Positions 51,475 through 60,901 of a DNA stretch of 64,000 nt are shown here, in pieces (within the stretch, counting starts at the first letter, position 1; every line of letters starts with the position of its first letter). Source of the DNA: a bacterium OM1 bin76 (GTDB lineage: Bacteria; Actinomycetota; Acidimicrobiia; Spongiisociales; ZC4RG35); assembly GCA_002238785.1 (NCBI GenBank), contig MPNA01000005.1, forward strand, positions 1 to 64,000, read 5' to 3'. Under the pieces are notes generated by a model. That model was given only the letters and a program-made list of their open reading frames with translations, was not told the origin of the DNA and made no database searches. A program made the position numbers and the translations under genes.

Positions 51475-52892
51475 AACTCAGACAATTGTTGATGGCGCTC
51501 TTGGCGCTGACCCTGTTCGCCGCGGCATGTGGCGACGGCGACTCGGCCGAGCAGCCCGCCACCACAGAGGCGGCTGTAGCCACCACTGAGGCGGCGGAGG
51601 AGCCTGTTGCCACCACAGTGGCGGCCGAGGAGCCCCCTACCACCTCTGCCCCAGAGGAAGAGCCTGCGGAACCTGTTACTCTGCAATTCTGGACCTGGTT
51701 CCCGCCCGAGGCGACGATGGAACGGGTGATTGCTGACTTCGAGGCCAAGAACCCTGACATTCGGATCGAATTGACTCTGTTCGAGTCGACCGCCTACCAG
51801 GATCGCCTTCCGTTGGCGCTAAGTTCGGGCGACTCCATTGATGTGGCCGCTGTGCAAACATCGACCATGGTCAACGTCGTGCGAAGCTATCTGGATCCCC
51901 TGCCGCCCCTGTTCGATCAGCATGCATCGGCGGCTCTTGCAGACGGCATAGCGCCGGCCGCCCTCTCCCAAGCGCGTTTGCTGGCCGAGGACAGCGAGAT
52001 ATACATTGCGCCTCTCGGATTCTTGGGCTCGGCCGCCGCCTATTACAACGTCGATCTACTCGACGAACTAGGCATTGATGTGCCACGCACCCGCTCCGAC
52101 CTGATGGCGATGGTCGAAGCTGTCGAATCGCAGCGTCCTGATCTGCTACCGATCTCGTTTACCGGTGCGAACTGGTTCCTGGATGAAATAGTCCTCACGG
52201 TCACCGAGCAAATATCACCGGGCTTCTTCAACAGCGTTCGCTACGACGCCGGCGGTTCGTGGAACAGCCCAACTTTCGCCGCCGCATTCGAGGCCGTCAC
52301 CTCTGCGTTCGAAGATGGCATCTTCAGCCTGGATGTCCTGGATCTGGATTACGGTCGCCCAATAGAGATATTCCAGCAGGGCGGAGCGGTGATGTTCCTG
52401 CAGGGCACCTGGGAATCTGGGATACTCTCCGCGCCCTTCCGGGCAGCCAACGGTATCGAGATGGATAATGTGACCGCCTCCCCGCTCCCTCTTCTGGTTG
52501 AGAACGGATCACCCTCGATCCGGGCCTTTATCGAAGTTGGTCTCGCAGTACCCAGCCACTCGGAGCACAAAGCGGAAGCCGTTCGGTTCATCGAGTACAT
52601 GACCAGTGGGGACGGTGTGGATGCTTGGGTTACCGACTTGTTCGCAGCGCCAGCGCGGGTTGGATATTCGGTCCCCCAGGATGTTTTCACCACCGAACTG
52701 GCCGCCTCTGGATTCGCCGAACTCCTAGCGGTGCTGTCCGATCCCGGTAGTGACCGGAACAACGTTTCTGACTTCTCGGCCGTGGCCGGGGATGCCGTTA
52801 TCGACACCATCATCTCAGGTACGCCCGTTGCCGAGCAGGTCGAATTCCTCCAGTCCGAGTGGGAAAGCGGGAGGTACTCGAACGTCGGCTAA
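51471..52892 (+). CDS. CUT1-type extracellular sugar-binding lipoprotein (family 1)
   Basis: 473 residues. Signal peptide MKLRQLLMALLALTLFAAAC with lipobox Cys20, then a TTEAA/Glu/Pro linker (about 22-68), then SBP_bac_1 domain starting VTLQFWTWFPPEATMERVIA. Blocks such as EIFQQGGAVMFLQGTWESGI and AVRFIEYMTSGDGVDAW are typical. Captures a sugar or oligosaccharide, by context L-fucose or a fucoside. Overlaps the ATPase gene. Confidence 0.9.
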   Translation: MKLRQLLMALLALTLFAAACGDGDSAEQPATTEAAVATTEAAEEPVATTVAAEEPPTTSAPEEEPAEPVTLQFWTWFPPEATMERVIADFEAKNPDIRIELTLFESTAYQDRLPLALSSGDSIDVAAVQTSTMVNVVRSYLDPLPPLFDQHASAALADGIAPAALSQARLLAEDSEIYIAPLGFLGSAAAYYNVDLLDELGIDVPRTRSDLMAMVEAVESQRPDLLPISFTGANWFLDEIVLTVTEQISPGFFNSVRYDAGGSWNSPTFAAAFEAVTSAFEDGIFSLDVLDLDYGRPIEIFQQGGAVMFLQGTWESGILSAPFRAANGIEMDNVTASPLPLLVENGSPSIRAFIEVGLAVPSHSEHKAEAVRFIEYMTSGDGVDAWVTDLFAAPARVGYSVPQDVFTTELAASGFAELLAVLSDPGSDRNNVSDFSAVAGDAVIDTIISGTPVAEQVEFLQSEWESGRYSNVG

Positions 52893-52984
52893 GGGTTGTC
52901 GAGCGGGAATACGGTGTGAGCCTATTCTGCGGCATCGAGCCGATGGAGGAATCAAGAGACGAGGAATCAAGAGACATTGGACGG

Positions 52985-53992
52985 ATGGCACAAGAGCGTC
53001 ACCAGAGCCACCGGTTTAGGCCCAAGAAGGTCCGGCCGCGGGACAGACGAGCCGAAAATGACATGCAATCCGAACGAGCGCCCAAGAGGCGCTCCGGAAG
53101 GCGTGATCGGCCCCTGACCCGCCGGCCGGGTCTCCGAGGCTTCGCCATTTTCTTCGGGCCGCTCTTCGCCTTCTATGCGGTTTTCTACTTCTTCAGTTTC
53201 TTGTTCCTGATCCGGACCAGCTTTCAGGATGTCTCCCTCTCACTGCGAAACGCCATAGATATAGGTTGGACGAATTACAGGTTGCTCATCGAGGACCCTC
53301 GCTTCCTCGATGCGCTCAAGAACAACTTCGTTTTTGCCGGCGCATCCATCCTGGCGGCCATGACGATCGGCTTCTTCATGGCGGTGGGCCTTTGGGCGGG
53401 AGTTAGGGGGAGAGCCTTCTTCTATGCCGCCTTCCTGTTGCCGTCGTTGATGCCGATCGCCCTGGTTGCATCCGTATTCCGAACGATGCTCGAGGCGAGG
53501 TTCGGAGCGGTGAACGAGTTTCTGCGGAACGTGGGCCTGGAGGCCCTCGCCCAGCGGTGGCTGGTGGATCCGGACCTGGCCTACGGGGTGATAATCATCA
53601 TGTTCGTATACCTGATCGGTCTTCCTCTTCTTTATTACACGTCGAACCTGGCGCTGATCAACACTTCGGTGCTGGAGTCGGCGGTTCTGGACGGGGCAGG
53701 ACCGGTTCGGATCATGTACGGGATGCTTTACCCCCTCATGAAGAACACCCACAAGACAGTGACCCTGTCCACGGTGCTGATCTCCTTCCGGGCGTTCGAC
53801 ATCGTGTTCTTCTCTACCGGAGGGGGCCCTGCCGGTGCAACCCAGATAACCGGTACCTATGTTTACAACTTCACGACCAGCGGGACCAATGTCGGTTTCG
53901 CCTCAGCAGCGGCTGTAGTCGTGTTGCTGATTTCACTGGTCGTCTCTGCTGTCCAGCTCCGTATCTATCGACAAGCCGGGGCAGACCAATGA
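52985..53992 (+). CDS. Sugar ABC transporter permease 1 (MalF-type)
   Basis: 335 residues from the ATG at 52985 (MAQERHQSHRFRPKKVRPRD). A basic cytoplasmic N-terminus precedes six helices; helix 1 is IFFGPLFAFYAVFYFFSFLF. EAA loop: LESAVLDGAGPVRIMYGMLY. Starts at 52943 or 53063 are possible. The start of the frame overlaps the end of the binding protein. Its stop overlaps the next permease ATG (ATGA). Confidence 0.88.
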   Translation: MAQERHQSHRFRPKKVRPRDRRAENDMQSERAPKRRSGRRDRPLTRRPGLRGFAIFFGPLFAFYAVFYFFSFLFLIRTSFQDVSLSLRNAIDIGWTNYRLLIEDPRFLDALKNNFVFAGASILAAMTIGFFMAVGLWAGVRGRAFFYAAFLLPSLMPIALVASVFRTMLEARFGAVNEFLRNVGLEALAQRWLVDPDLAYGVIIIMFVYLIGLPLLYYTSNLALINTSVLESAVLDGAGPVRIMYGMLYPLMKNTHKTVTLSTVLISFRAFDIVFFSTGGGPAGATQITGTYVYNFTTSGTNVGFASAAAVVVLLISLVVSAVQLRIYRQAGADQ

Positions 53993-54852
53993 GGTTGCGG
54001 AACAAGCCCATGATCGGGTCGAAAAGTGGACATTTTACCGATTATCTCTACAGGTCGAGGACCGATCGATGGATAATGGCGGCCCTACTGATCATCATGA
54101 GTTTGTTCTGGATCGTCCCAATCCTGGCTGCGGTGGATCGGGCATTGGTCTTCAACGGTTGGAGAAACTTCCAGGATGTCATATTCGGCGACATCGGTGG
54201 AATCACCATTTGGCGGACCTATTGGAATTCCTTTGTCATCGCCTTCATGCATGCAGGCCTGGTAGTAGGGGTGTCGAGTCTGGCCGGTTACGGATTCGCC
54301 AAGTTCGACTTCCGGGGGAAGGAGGTGATGTACTACGTGACGCTGGTGTTCCTGGCGGTGCCTGCCACATCGATCCTGGTTCCGCTCTTCTACATCACCC
54401 GGGAACTGGGACTCAGGGACACTTTCCTGGGGGTTGCCCTTCCCGAAGCGGCGCTGACCCTTCCGTTCGGAGTGTTGTTGATGCGAAACTTCGCCGAGAC
54501 AATTCCCAATGCTTTTATCGAGGCCGCCTCAATCGATCGAGCAAGCCACTTCAGGATCTACAAGGACGTGTTCCTGCCGATGAGCAGGCCTGCGCTGCTG
54601 AGTCTCGGCACCCTTTCTGTCATGTGGTCCTTACAGGACTTCCTCTTTCCTTCATTGCTGTTCACGGAGCGGGAGAAGACAACCGCAGCTCAGGCGGTCC
54701 TCAGATTCAAAGAGTATTTGGGCGCCACGCCCGATGACATCGGCAGATACAACGCCAGCCTCGTGCTGCTAGCCGTGCCGGCGCTGGTGGTTGTGATCTG
54801 GGGACTGCGCTTTATAACCAGGGGTCTGGCGGCCGGTGGGATCAAAGAGTGA
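53989..54852 (+). CDS. Sugar ABC transporter permease 2 (MalG-type)
   Basis: 287 residues from the ATG at 53989. Six helices; first IMAALLIIMSLFWIVPILAA. EAA loop: IEAASIDRASHFRIYKDVFL, PMSRPALLSLG. Partner of permease 1. The longer frame extending upstream is the shadow of permease 1. Confidence 0.88.
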   Translation: MRLRNKPMIGSKSGHFTDYLYRSRTDRWIMAALLIIMSLFWIVPILAAVDRALVFNGWRNFQDVIFGDIGGITIWRTYWNSFVIAFMHAGLVVGVSSLAGYGFAKFDFRGKEVMYYVTLVFLAVPATSILVPLFYITRELGLRDTFLGVALPEAALTLPFGVLLMRNFAETIPNAFIEAASIDRASHFRIYKDVFLPMSRPALLSLGTLSVMWSLQDFLFPSLLFTEREKTTAAQAVLRFKEYLGATPDDIGRYNASLVLLAVPALVVVIWGLRFITRGLAAGGIKE

Positions 54853-54856
54853 TGCG

Positions 54857-56212
54857 ATGAAGCCGTCCACAGATCCCTGGGAGATGAACGGGTTGACGAT
54901 CGTCGATGTGTCGATCCACGATATCCGTTTCCCCACCTCCGACTACCTTGGCGGATCCGACGCCATGAACACCGCGCCTGATTACTCCGCTTCCTATGTA
55001 CAACTCAGCACCGATCGAGAAGGCTTGTTCGGGTGTGGCTTCACGTTCACCATCGGACGGGGCACAGAGATCGTGACCCGGATGGTGGAACAACTCGCGC
55101 GTGACCTGGTTGGCCGACGAATAGACGACATGGTCCGGTTTATGGCCGAATTGCTCCAAGAGGTCACTCAGGACAGCTTCCTCCGCTGGCTGGGGCCTGA
55201 GAAGGGGGTTACCCATCTGGCTGCGGCGGCCGTTCTGAACGCAACCTGGGACTTGTGGGCCAGGGCGCGCGGTCTTCCCTTATGGCGTCTTCTCGTCGAG
55301 TTGGATCCCGAGGACCTGGTGAAGTGCCTGGCGCTGCGGTACCTGGAGGATGTGCTTACCCCCGAAGAGGCGGTGGCGATGCTTCAGCGGCGCCGCCGCG
55401 GACACGAGGAAAGAATCCGACATCTTGCCGAGAACGGGTATCCGGGCTACACGACCTCTGCGGGGTGGTTGGGGTACAGCGATGCACAGGTCCAGCACCT
55501 GGTAGAGAAGGCGATTGATGAGGGGTGGAGCGCCTTCAAAATAAAGGTAGGCCGCGACCTCGATGATGATCTGCGCCGCGCCCGGATCGTGCGCCGACTC
55601 ATTGGCGAAGAACGTCACCTCATGGTAGACGCCAACCAGGTGTGGGAAGTCCCCCAGGCCATCGAGTGGGTCAATGCTCTCAGTGAGATCGGCCTTCATT
55701 GGATTGAGGAGCCCACCTGCCCCGATGACATCCTCGGACATGCGGTCATCGCTCGCGCGGTGGCACCGGTGCTGGTGGCTACCGGGGAACATGCTCACAA
55801 TCGGGTGATGTTCAAGCAGTTCCTCTCCAGTGGAGCGATTGGCGTCTGCCAGATCGACATCTGTCGGATGGCCAGTGTGAACGAGAACATTTCGGTTCTC
55901 CTGATGGCGGAAAAGTTCGATGTTCCGGTTTGCCCGCATGCGGGTGGCGTCGGTTTGTGTGAGTTGGTGCAACATCTCTCGATGTTCGATTACATCGCCG
56001 TCAGTGGCAGCCTGGAGAACCGCTGGATCGAGTACGTCGAGCATCTCCACGAGATGTTCGTGGATCCGGTCCGTATCAAGAATGGGTCCTACCTGCTACC
56101 TGAGGCGCCGGGATTCAGTTCGGAGATGTCACCCGAGGCCATCGCGGCCTACGCCTACCCGACCGGCACGGTGTGGCGCGCCCGGGCAGCGGCTCAGGCG
56201 AGGCGACGATGA
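54857..56212 (+). CDS. L-fuconate dehydratase (enolase/mandelate racemase superfamily)
   Basis: About 451 residues from the ATG at 54857 (MKPSTDPWEMNG). Motifs closely follow L-fuconate dehydratase: FTFTIGRGTEIVTRMVEQLA, SAFKIKVGRDLDDD (catalytic Lys), LMVDANQVWE (metal Asp), WIEEPTCPDDILGHAVIARA (Glu), ATGEHAHNRVMFKQFLSSGA (metal Glu and GEH), and PHAGGVGLCELVQHLSMFDY (catalytic His). Makes 2-keto-3-deoxy-L-fuconate. It overlaps the lactonase by 4 bp. Complete. FadR-type regulator and mutarotase lie further along. Confidence 0.88.
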   Translation: MKPSTDPWEMNGLTIVDVSIHDIRFPTSDYLGGSDAMNTAPDYSASYVQLSTDREGLFGCGFTFTIGRGTEIVTRMVEQLARDLVGRRIDDMVRFMAELLQEVTQDSFLRWLGPEKGVTHLAAAAVLNATWDLWARARGLPLWRLLVELDPEDLVKCLALRYLEDVLTPEEAVAMLQRRRRGHEERIRHLAENGYPGYTTSAGWLGYSDAQVQHLVEKAIDEGWSAFKIKVGRDLDDDLRRARIVRRLIGEERHLMVDANQVWEVPQAIEWVNALSEIGLHWIEEPTCPDDILGHAVIARAVAPVLVATGEHAHNRVMFKQFLSSGAIGVCQIDICRMASVNENISVLLMAEKFDVPVCPHAGGVGLCELVQHLSMFDYIAVSGSLENRWIEYVEHLHEMFVDPVRIKNGSYLLPEAPGFSSEMSPEAIAAYAYPTGTVWRARAAAQARRR

Positions 56213-57081
56213 CGGCTGAGGGCTGTCGCCCCGAGCTTCCGGCACTCCCGATCGTTGACGCTCACATTCACTTTTGGGACATGGCGCGGCTGAGTTATCC
56301 CTGGCTGTCGGATGCCCCCTCCCTCCCGGCGCGGGCCGACGCGATGCTATTCGACCAGGCGACGAACCGTTTGCCGGGGGACGTGATGGTGGGTGGTTTG
56401 GTGGTGGTTCAGGCCGAATGCGATCCGGACCAAGCGGACTCGGAGGTGTTCTGGATCCTGACCCAACGCGCCCTTGGTGCTCCCATCGCCGGCGTCGTTG
56501 CATTTGCCCCCCTCGAGGATGCGGGAGCCACAGATGTCCTGGACCGCTACGCCGGCCTCGGGATCGTCAAGGGGATCCGTCGCAACATCCAGGATGAGGC
56601 GCCCGGATTCTGGCGCCGGTTGACTCCGGGAGTGAGGTCTCTGGCCGACTACGGGCTCAGCTTCGACCTATGTGTGCGGGAACACCAATTATCCGAAGCA
56701 ATCGAATTGGTCGATGCTGCTCCGGATACGCGGTTTGTTCTCGATCATCTCGGGAAGCCCTCGGTCGGATCGCCTCACTGGGCGGACTGGGCCGGAACGA
56801 TAACCGACCTTGCCAGCCGCCCGAACGTTCATTGCAAGCTATCGGGGCTTGGGACCGAAGCGCCTCCGAACTGGACCCTCGCAGACGTGGCGCCCTACAT
56901 CAGGCATGCAGTGGAGGAGTTTGGGATCCATCGGGTCATGTTCGGGAGCGACTGGCCTGTCTGCGCCGCCGCGGGGTCCTACCGCGGCTGGCTCGAGACC
57001 GTGGCCTCGCTCGTGACCAGCCACCAGGATAGGGTCTTTGCCCACAACGCTACGGCCTTCTACCGGCTCGACCAGGGATAG
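56209..57081 (+). CDS. Amidohydrolase-2 family lactonase (L-fuconolactonase-like)
   Basis: 290 residues from the ATG at 56209, overlapping the dehydratase stop as ATGA. LPIVDAHIHFWDMARLSYPW (HxH metal site), VVVQAECDPDQADSEVFWI, FVLDHLGKPSVGSP (His), and RVMFGSDWPVCAAAGSYRGW (Asp) match COG3618 lactonases that open L-fuconolactone. Position between dehydratase and dehydrogenase fits the pathway order. Confidence 0.85.
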   Translation: MTAEGCRPELPALPIVDAHIHFWDMARLSYPWLSDAPSLPARADAMLFDQATNRLPGDVMVGGLVVVQAECDPDQADSEVFWILTQRALGAPIAGVVAFAPLEDAGATDVLDRYAGLGIVKGIRRNIQDEAPGFWRRLTPGVRSLADYGLSFDLCVREHQLSEAIELVDAAPDTRFVLDHLGKPSVGSPHWADWAGTITDLASRPNVHCKLSGLGTEAPPNWTLADVAPYIRHAVEEFGIHRVMFGSDWPVCAAAGSYRGWLETVASLVTSHQDRVFAHNATAFYRLDQG

Positions 57082-57086
57082 AAGCC

Positions 57087-58016
57087 ATGCTCTACCGAAG
57101 GCTATCCGGTACCGACCTCGATCTGTCGGTGGTCGGCTTCGGAGCGGCGCCGCTGGGGGAGGAGTACGGTCCGGTGGACGAGAGGGAATCCACCGATGTA
57201 GTCCGTGCCGCCCTCGATGAGGGAATCAACTATTTTGACACCTCGCCCTATTACGGACGGACGCTTTCGGAGTCCCGGCTGGGCCTGGCCCTCTCCGGTT
57301 TTCGGGATCAAGCCATCATCAGTACCAAGGCAGGTCGGTACGACCGGCATTACCCGGAAGGATTCGACTTTTCCTACCGGCGGATTGTCCGGTCGATCGA
57401 CCAGAGCCTCCGCCGTCTCCGCACCGATCATGTGGACATAGTGTTCCTTCACGACATCGAGTTCAGTCCCGCTTCGATGATCCTAGATGAGGGACTGCCG
57501 GCGTTGGTGGACGCTAGGGAAGCAGGCAAGGTGAGATTCCTGGGGGTCTCCGGCTATCCACTCGATGTACTCATCGAGATCGTGGAGACCGGATCCATTG
57601 ATGTGGTGCTCAGTTACTGTCACGGCGACCTACTCAACAGCTCCGTTACAGACTGCCTGGTGCCGGTTGCCAGAGATAACCAATGCGGCGTTATCACCGC
57701 TTCGCCCCTACACATGGGATTGCTGAGTCCTTCTGGTCCTCCGAGTTGGCACCCCGCCGGGCCGGAGCTAAGGAGGGCGGCGCGTGCTTTGATAGATTAT
57801 TGCAAGAAGAAGGGCGTCTCCCTCCCGGCCGCCGCGCTTAGCTATGCCCTCGGGCTCGACGGGCCAGCGTCGGTCTTGATCGGTATCGGTAACGCGCGGG
57901 AGCTTTCCGAATGCGTATCCGCGGCGCGCCAGCCGGTGGAGGACAGGACAATGGCTACGCTGGTTACTCTTCGCGGCCGGTTCGGCGGGGAGCCCTGGCC
58001 CTCGGGGATCCGATAA
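57087..58016 (+). CDS. Aldo/keto reductase (L-fucose/D-threo-aldose 1-dehydrogenase-like)
   Basis: 309 residues. Opening YRRLSGTDLDLSVVGFGAAP, INYFDTSPYYGRTLSESRLG (catalytic Asp/Tyr), IISTKAGRYD (Lys), and DIVFLHDIEF (His) are all typical of AKR with the Asp-Tyr-Lys-His tetrad. By context it oxidises L-fucose to L-fuconolactone with NAD(P)+. It lies 5 bp after the lactonase gene. The operon ends here, convergent with the regulator. Confidence 0.85.
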   Translation: MLYRRLSGTDLDLSVVGFGAAPLGEEYGPVDERESTDVVRAALDEGINYFDTSPYYGRTLSESRLGLALSGFRDQAIISTKAGRYDRHYPEGFDFSYRRIVRSIDQSLRRLRTDHVDIVFLHDIEFSPASMILDEGLPALVDAREAGKVRFLGVSGYPLDVLIEIVETGSIDVVLSYCHGDLLNSSVTDCLVPVARDNQCGVITASPLHMGLLSPSGPPSWHPAGPELRRAARALIDYCKKKGVSLPAAALSYALGLDGPASVLIGIGNARELSECVSAARQPVEDRTMATLVTLRGRFGGEPWPSGIR

Positions 58017-58032
58017 TTCCGGCTTTGCACCT

Positions 58033-58806
58033 CTACTCTCCCCCACCTCTTGGGGGGGTCGGGACCTCCTCGTTTGCAACCTCGGCGTATTCCTCCCGCA
58101 GCCACCGCTCAACGCTGGCGATGTGCGATGTCACAGCCGCTGCGGCGAGCACAGGCTCCCGTTCCTTGATGTGGCGAAATATATCATCGTGTTCCATGGT
58201 CGATCGGGCCAGAATGCCCTCTACGTCATGGCCTCTCATCAGCCGAGCCCGATGTGTCTGTGCAGAGAACGACCCACAGAGCATGCGGAGCGAAACGTTT
58301 CCCGTGGCAGCGGCGATCAGATCATGAAACCGTATGTCCATTTTGACAAAGTTGTCGTTATCGGTTTCCGACCGTAGCGCCTTGAGATGCTCCTCCAGTT
58401 CAGCGAGCGCGTCACTGGTTATTCGGGAGGCCGCCATAGCAGCTGCGGCCGATTCCAGGACACGCCGTATCTCGAAAATCTCCAATACCGTTTTCTCATT
58501 GGCCACCCGCCCCAACAAAGCAAACCCGCGCAACAAGTTGGCGCCGCTGAGGTCCGTCACATACGTCCCGTCTCCTACGCGAACATCGAGTATGCCAAGG
58601 TGGGTAAGAACCCGCACCGCTTCCCGCAGAGAGCCCCGTGACACCCCCATCAGGGTTCCCAACTCGCTCTCGGGCGGCAACCGTGTCGTAGGTTTCAACT
58701 CGCCTGAGCCGATCATGCTGACTATCCCGTCGATCGTCCTATCCGTCGCCGAGCGGTTGTCCTTACTTAGGGGAGCAGATCGAACATCTGATGTTTTCCG
58801 GGTCAC
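58033..58806 (-). CDS. FadR-subfamily GntR transcriptional regulator
   Basis: 257 residues. N-terminal winged HTH (MIGSGELKPTTRLPPESELG, TLMGVSRGSLREAVRVLTHL, GTYVTDLSG) and C-terminal FCD ligand-binding domain with metal-type His positions (DIRFHDLIAAATGNVSLRML, MEHDDIFRHIKER). Likely senses a sugar acid of the pathway (for example 2-keto-3-deoxy-L-fuconate) and controls the island. Convergent with the reductase gene and divergent from the mutarotase. Confidence 0.88.
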   Translation of the reverse strand: MTRKTSDVRSAPLSKDNRSATDRTIDGIVSMIGSGELKPTTRLPPESELGTLMGVSRGSLREAVRVLTHLGILDVRVGDGTYVTDLSGANLLRGFALLGRVANEKTVLEIFEIRRVLESAAAAMAASRITSDALAELEEHLKALRSETDNDNFVKMDIRFHDLIAAATGNVSLRMLCGSFSAQTHRARLMRGHDVEGILARSTMEHDDIFRHIKEREPVLAAAAVTSHIASVERWLREEYAEVANEEVPTPPRGGGE

Positions 58807-58907
58807 ATGGTCAGCCTACCTCCTTTGCCTGGCGCAGGCGGAGGTTTGCGTGCGGGGCGCCTTGAAATGCCTCTCTTACGTCCGACTTGATAGAGGAGAT
58901 GAATACT

Positions 58908-59300
58908 ATGAAGAGAACCAATCACGCCCGGGACCGTCACAAACGGCCTCCCAAGGGTTCAGAGAATCAATGTTCTCCCTTTCGCGTCGGGCAGATCGTG
59001 CGGCTAAGGGCCGAGCGAAGAGACGACTACATCGAGTTGCACAGGAAGGTATGGCCCGAGGTCTTGGCCATGATCAGTGCCTGCAACATCACCAACTATT
59101 CGATTTTTGAATTCAATGGGCTTCTTCTCTCCTATTTTGAATACACGGGTAGCGACTGGAAAGCAGACATGGCGAAGATGCAATCGGACCCGGTGACACA
59201 AAGATGGTGGGCGCTGACCAATCCCTGCCAGGAACCCGTCGGCGTTTACTCAGGGCCGACGCCCTGGATAACCATGACCGAGATATTCCATCATGACTAG
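58908..59300 (+). CDS. L-rhamnose/L-fucose mutarotase (RhaM-like)
   Basis: About 130 residues from the ATG at 58908, chosen because AGAGGAG lies 9 bases upstream; an earlier ATG (58899) would overlap that site. The fold is a dimeric alpha-beta barrel: VGQIVRLRAERRDDYIELHR, KVWPEVLAMISACNITNYSI (catalytic His region), LLSYFEYTGSDWKADMAKMQ and TQRWWALTNPCQEPV. Interconverts anomers of the 6-deoxy sugar before the dehydrogenase. A 30-residue basic extension precedes the usual start. Promoter lies in 58807-58907. Confidence 0.85.
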   Translation: MKRTNHARDRHKRPPKGSENQCSPFRVGQIVRLRAERRDDYIELHRKVWPEVLAMISACNITNYSIFEFNGLLLSYFEYTGSDWKADMAKMQSDPVTQRWWALTNPCQEPVGVYSGPTPWITMTEIFHHD

Positions 59301-59564
59301 CAACTCTTATCGAGGAGGTGAACCGCCGACTTGCATGTGGGTTACTGGTCGCTGTGACTGTGGGGTCGTAGCGTCCGGTAGGTCGTTGGCTGGGTTGGCT
59401 CGTGAACCGTCTGCCACTTCTTTGGGTTGGCTCTGCCGGCGTATGCCACCCAGTTGACGGCTGGCTGCGGTCTGGCTCAACAGAGGCGTGATTTCCCCTA
59501 GTGGGTCTCGAAGTCGGCATGCCGACCGCGGTGTCCCTGTTTCTCGGAGAGCAAGTAACTAAAA
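59301..59564. other. Non-coding flank upstream of IS110 remnant, possible bridge-RNA region
   Basis: 264 bp lacking open frames of note. It precedes a transposase start of the IS110 family, whose members encode a structured bridge RNA in the left non-coding end. The stretch contains GTGGGG and GTTGGCTGGGTTGGCTCGTG tracts. Identification is by position only. Confidence 0.3.
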
Positions 59565-59826
59565 GTGATTATCGGAGTTGAATGCACACAAGAGAAGCCA
59601 CACCGCTACGGCAGTGGACGCGGTTACAAACCCGGCGATGGGTTCGTTGCAGGTCGATGCCACCCTTGGCCGGTTACCGGCACTTGTTGCGGTGGGCGCG
59701 TCAGTTCGGTTGTCCCAGAGGACACAAACAGTGGTATTCGCTTTGTTGAGTAGAGCGGAGAGCGAATCTGGCGGCTCAGCGGGTCCGGTCGCGGTCCATC
59801 ACCAAATGGCGTTTCTGTGGCTGTGA
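59565..59826 (+). pseudogene. IS110-family transposase remnant, frameshifted N-terminus
   Basis: GTG opens IIGV, and after an apparent one-base insertion (GAAT for GAT) the adjoining frame reads AHKRSHTATAVDAVTNPAMG, SLQVDATLGRL. These are the opening strand and first Asp of IS110 DEDD transposases (usually IGVDAHKRSHTAVAVD). Similarity fades by about 59720, and no later domain is present. Confidence 0.7.
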
Positions 59827-59989
59827 TCCCAGGCTTTGGAGCAGTCGGCGTCCCTGCGGGGTGTCGTGGGGTTGGCCGGGCGAAAGACGAAAAGCTACTT
59901 CGGTGCGATCATCCGCGAGCCTGTATACATGTCTGTGTGAGGTGGGTTCTCGATACGTCGCTGGTGTGAGCCGGCCCTGAGAGGAGATG

Positions 59990-60650
59990 ATGTGTATGAC
60001 TGAGCATGACGTGCCGGAGCCGGCTGGTGTGGCTGGCGGGGTGGTGTCTGATGCGGGCAACAACCGTAACGGGTCCACTCCCCAAACAGGTACTGACCGA
60101 GATCGGCACCGTGGATTTGGACGTTCCCCGGGATCGTAACGCCACGTTCGAACCCAAGATTGTTCCCAAGGGCGCCCGCCGGTTGGAGCGTTTCAACGCC
60201 AATATCGTTGCGTTGTACGCCCAGGGTTTGTCCACCCGTGACATCCGTACCGAGTTGGCTCGCATGTACGGCGTGGACATCTCGCCGGCGTTGGTTGTCG
60301 AAGGTCACCGACGGGATCGTCGACGAGCTGACCGAGTGGCAGAACCGCCCGTTGGACGGTGTGTATCCCCTTTTGTACATAGATGCCATGGTGGTCAAGT
60401 CCGCACCGACGGCACTGTGGTCAACTGCCCAGCGTATGTGGTGGTCGGTGTTGATGTGGTCGGACGCAGAACACATGCTGGGTGTGTGGCTGGGCGACGG
60501 CGCCTTAGCGCGCCAAACTGCTGGCTGTCGGTATTGACCGAGATACGACACCGAGACCTCGAGGACGTGCTGATCGTTTGCTGTGACGGCCTGCGTGGCC
60601 TCCCGGACACGATCGATGTGGCCTCCGACTCAACGGCAACGTAGACAGCT
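59990..60650 (+). pseudogene. IS256-family transposase remnant, multiply frameshifted
   Basis: Pieces in different frames align in order with IS256 transposases: TEHDVPEPAG and NNRNGSTP, then LTEIGTVDLDVPRDRNATFE, PKIVPKGARRLERFNANIVA, LYAQGLSTRDIRTELARMYG, then VTDGIVDELTEWQNRPLDGV and YPLLYIDAMVVK (first Asp), and VLTEIRHRDLEDVLIVCCDG (second Asp). At least two frameshifts and missing termini make it dead. Confidence 0.85.
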
Positions 60651-60901
60651 GGGGCAGAGACCGCTAGAGGAAGAACAGACCCAGTCAAACTGGTCGACTG
60701 AACCGCCCAGTGATGTGGCCGTGCCTAGGGCCGGTTGGTCGCCGCAAAGACCGTGGCGGCCCTCTGTGTCTCCACCGAGAGGCCCTGGCGACCACGAGGC
60801 GACATGAGCCAAGGACCTGCAGCCGCGGTTAGCGGTGAGAAGATCAGACCCTCGTAGCTACGTCCGTTCGAACCCCCTTGAGACGGGCCGGTTTCAGTGT
60901 C
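60651..60901. other. Spacer between IS256 remnant and zinc operon
   Basis: About 250 bp with no supportable gene; the last part leads into the metal-responsive operator. The -35/-10 boxes of the zinc operon likely overlap 60880-60930. Confidence 0.45.

Noticed and set aside
59341-60834. A split novel gene cluster between the mutarotase and zinc operon
   Set aside because: The only recognisable pieces are decayed IS110 and IS256 transposases.
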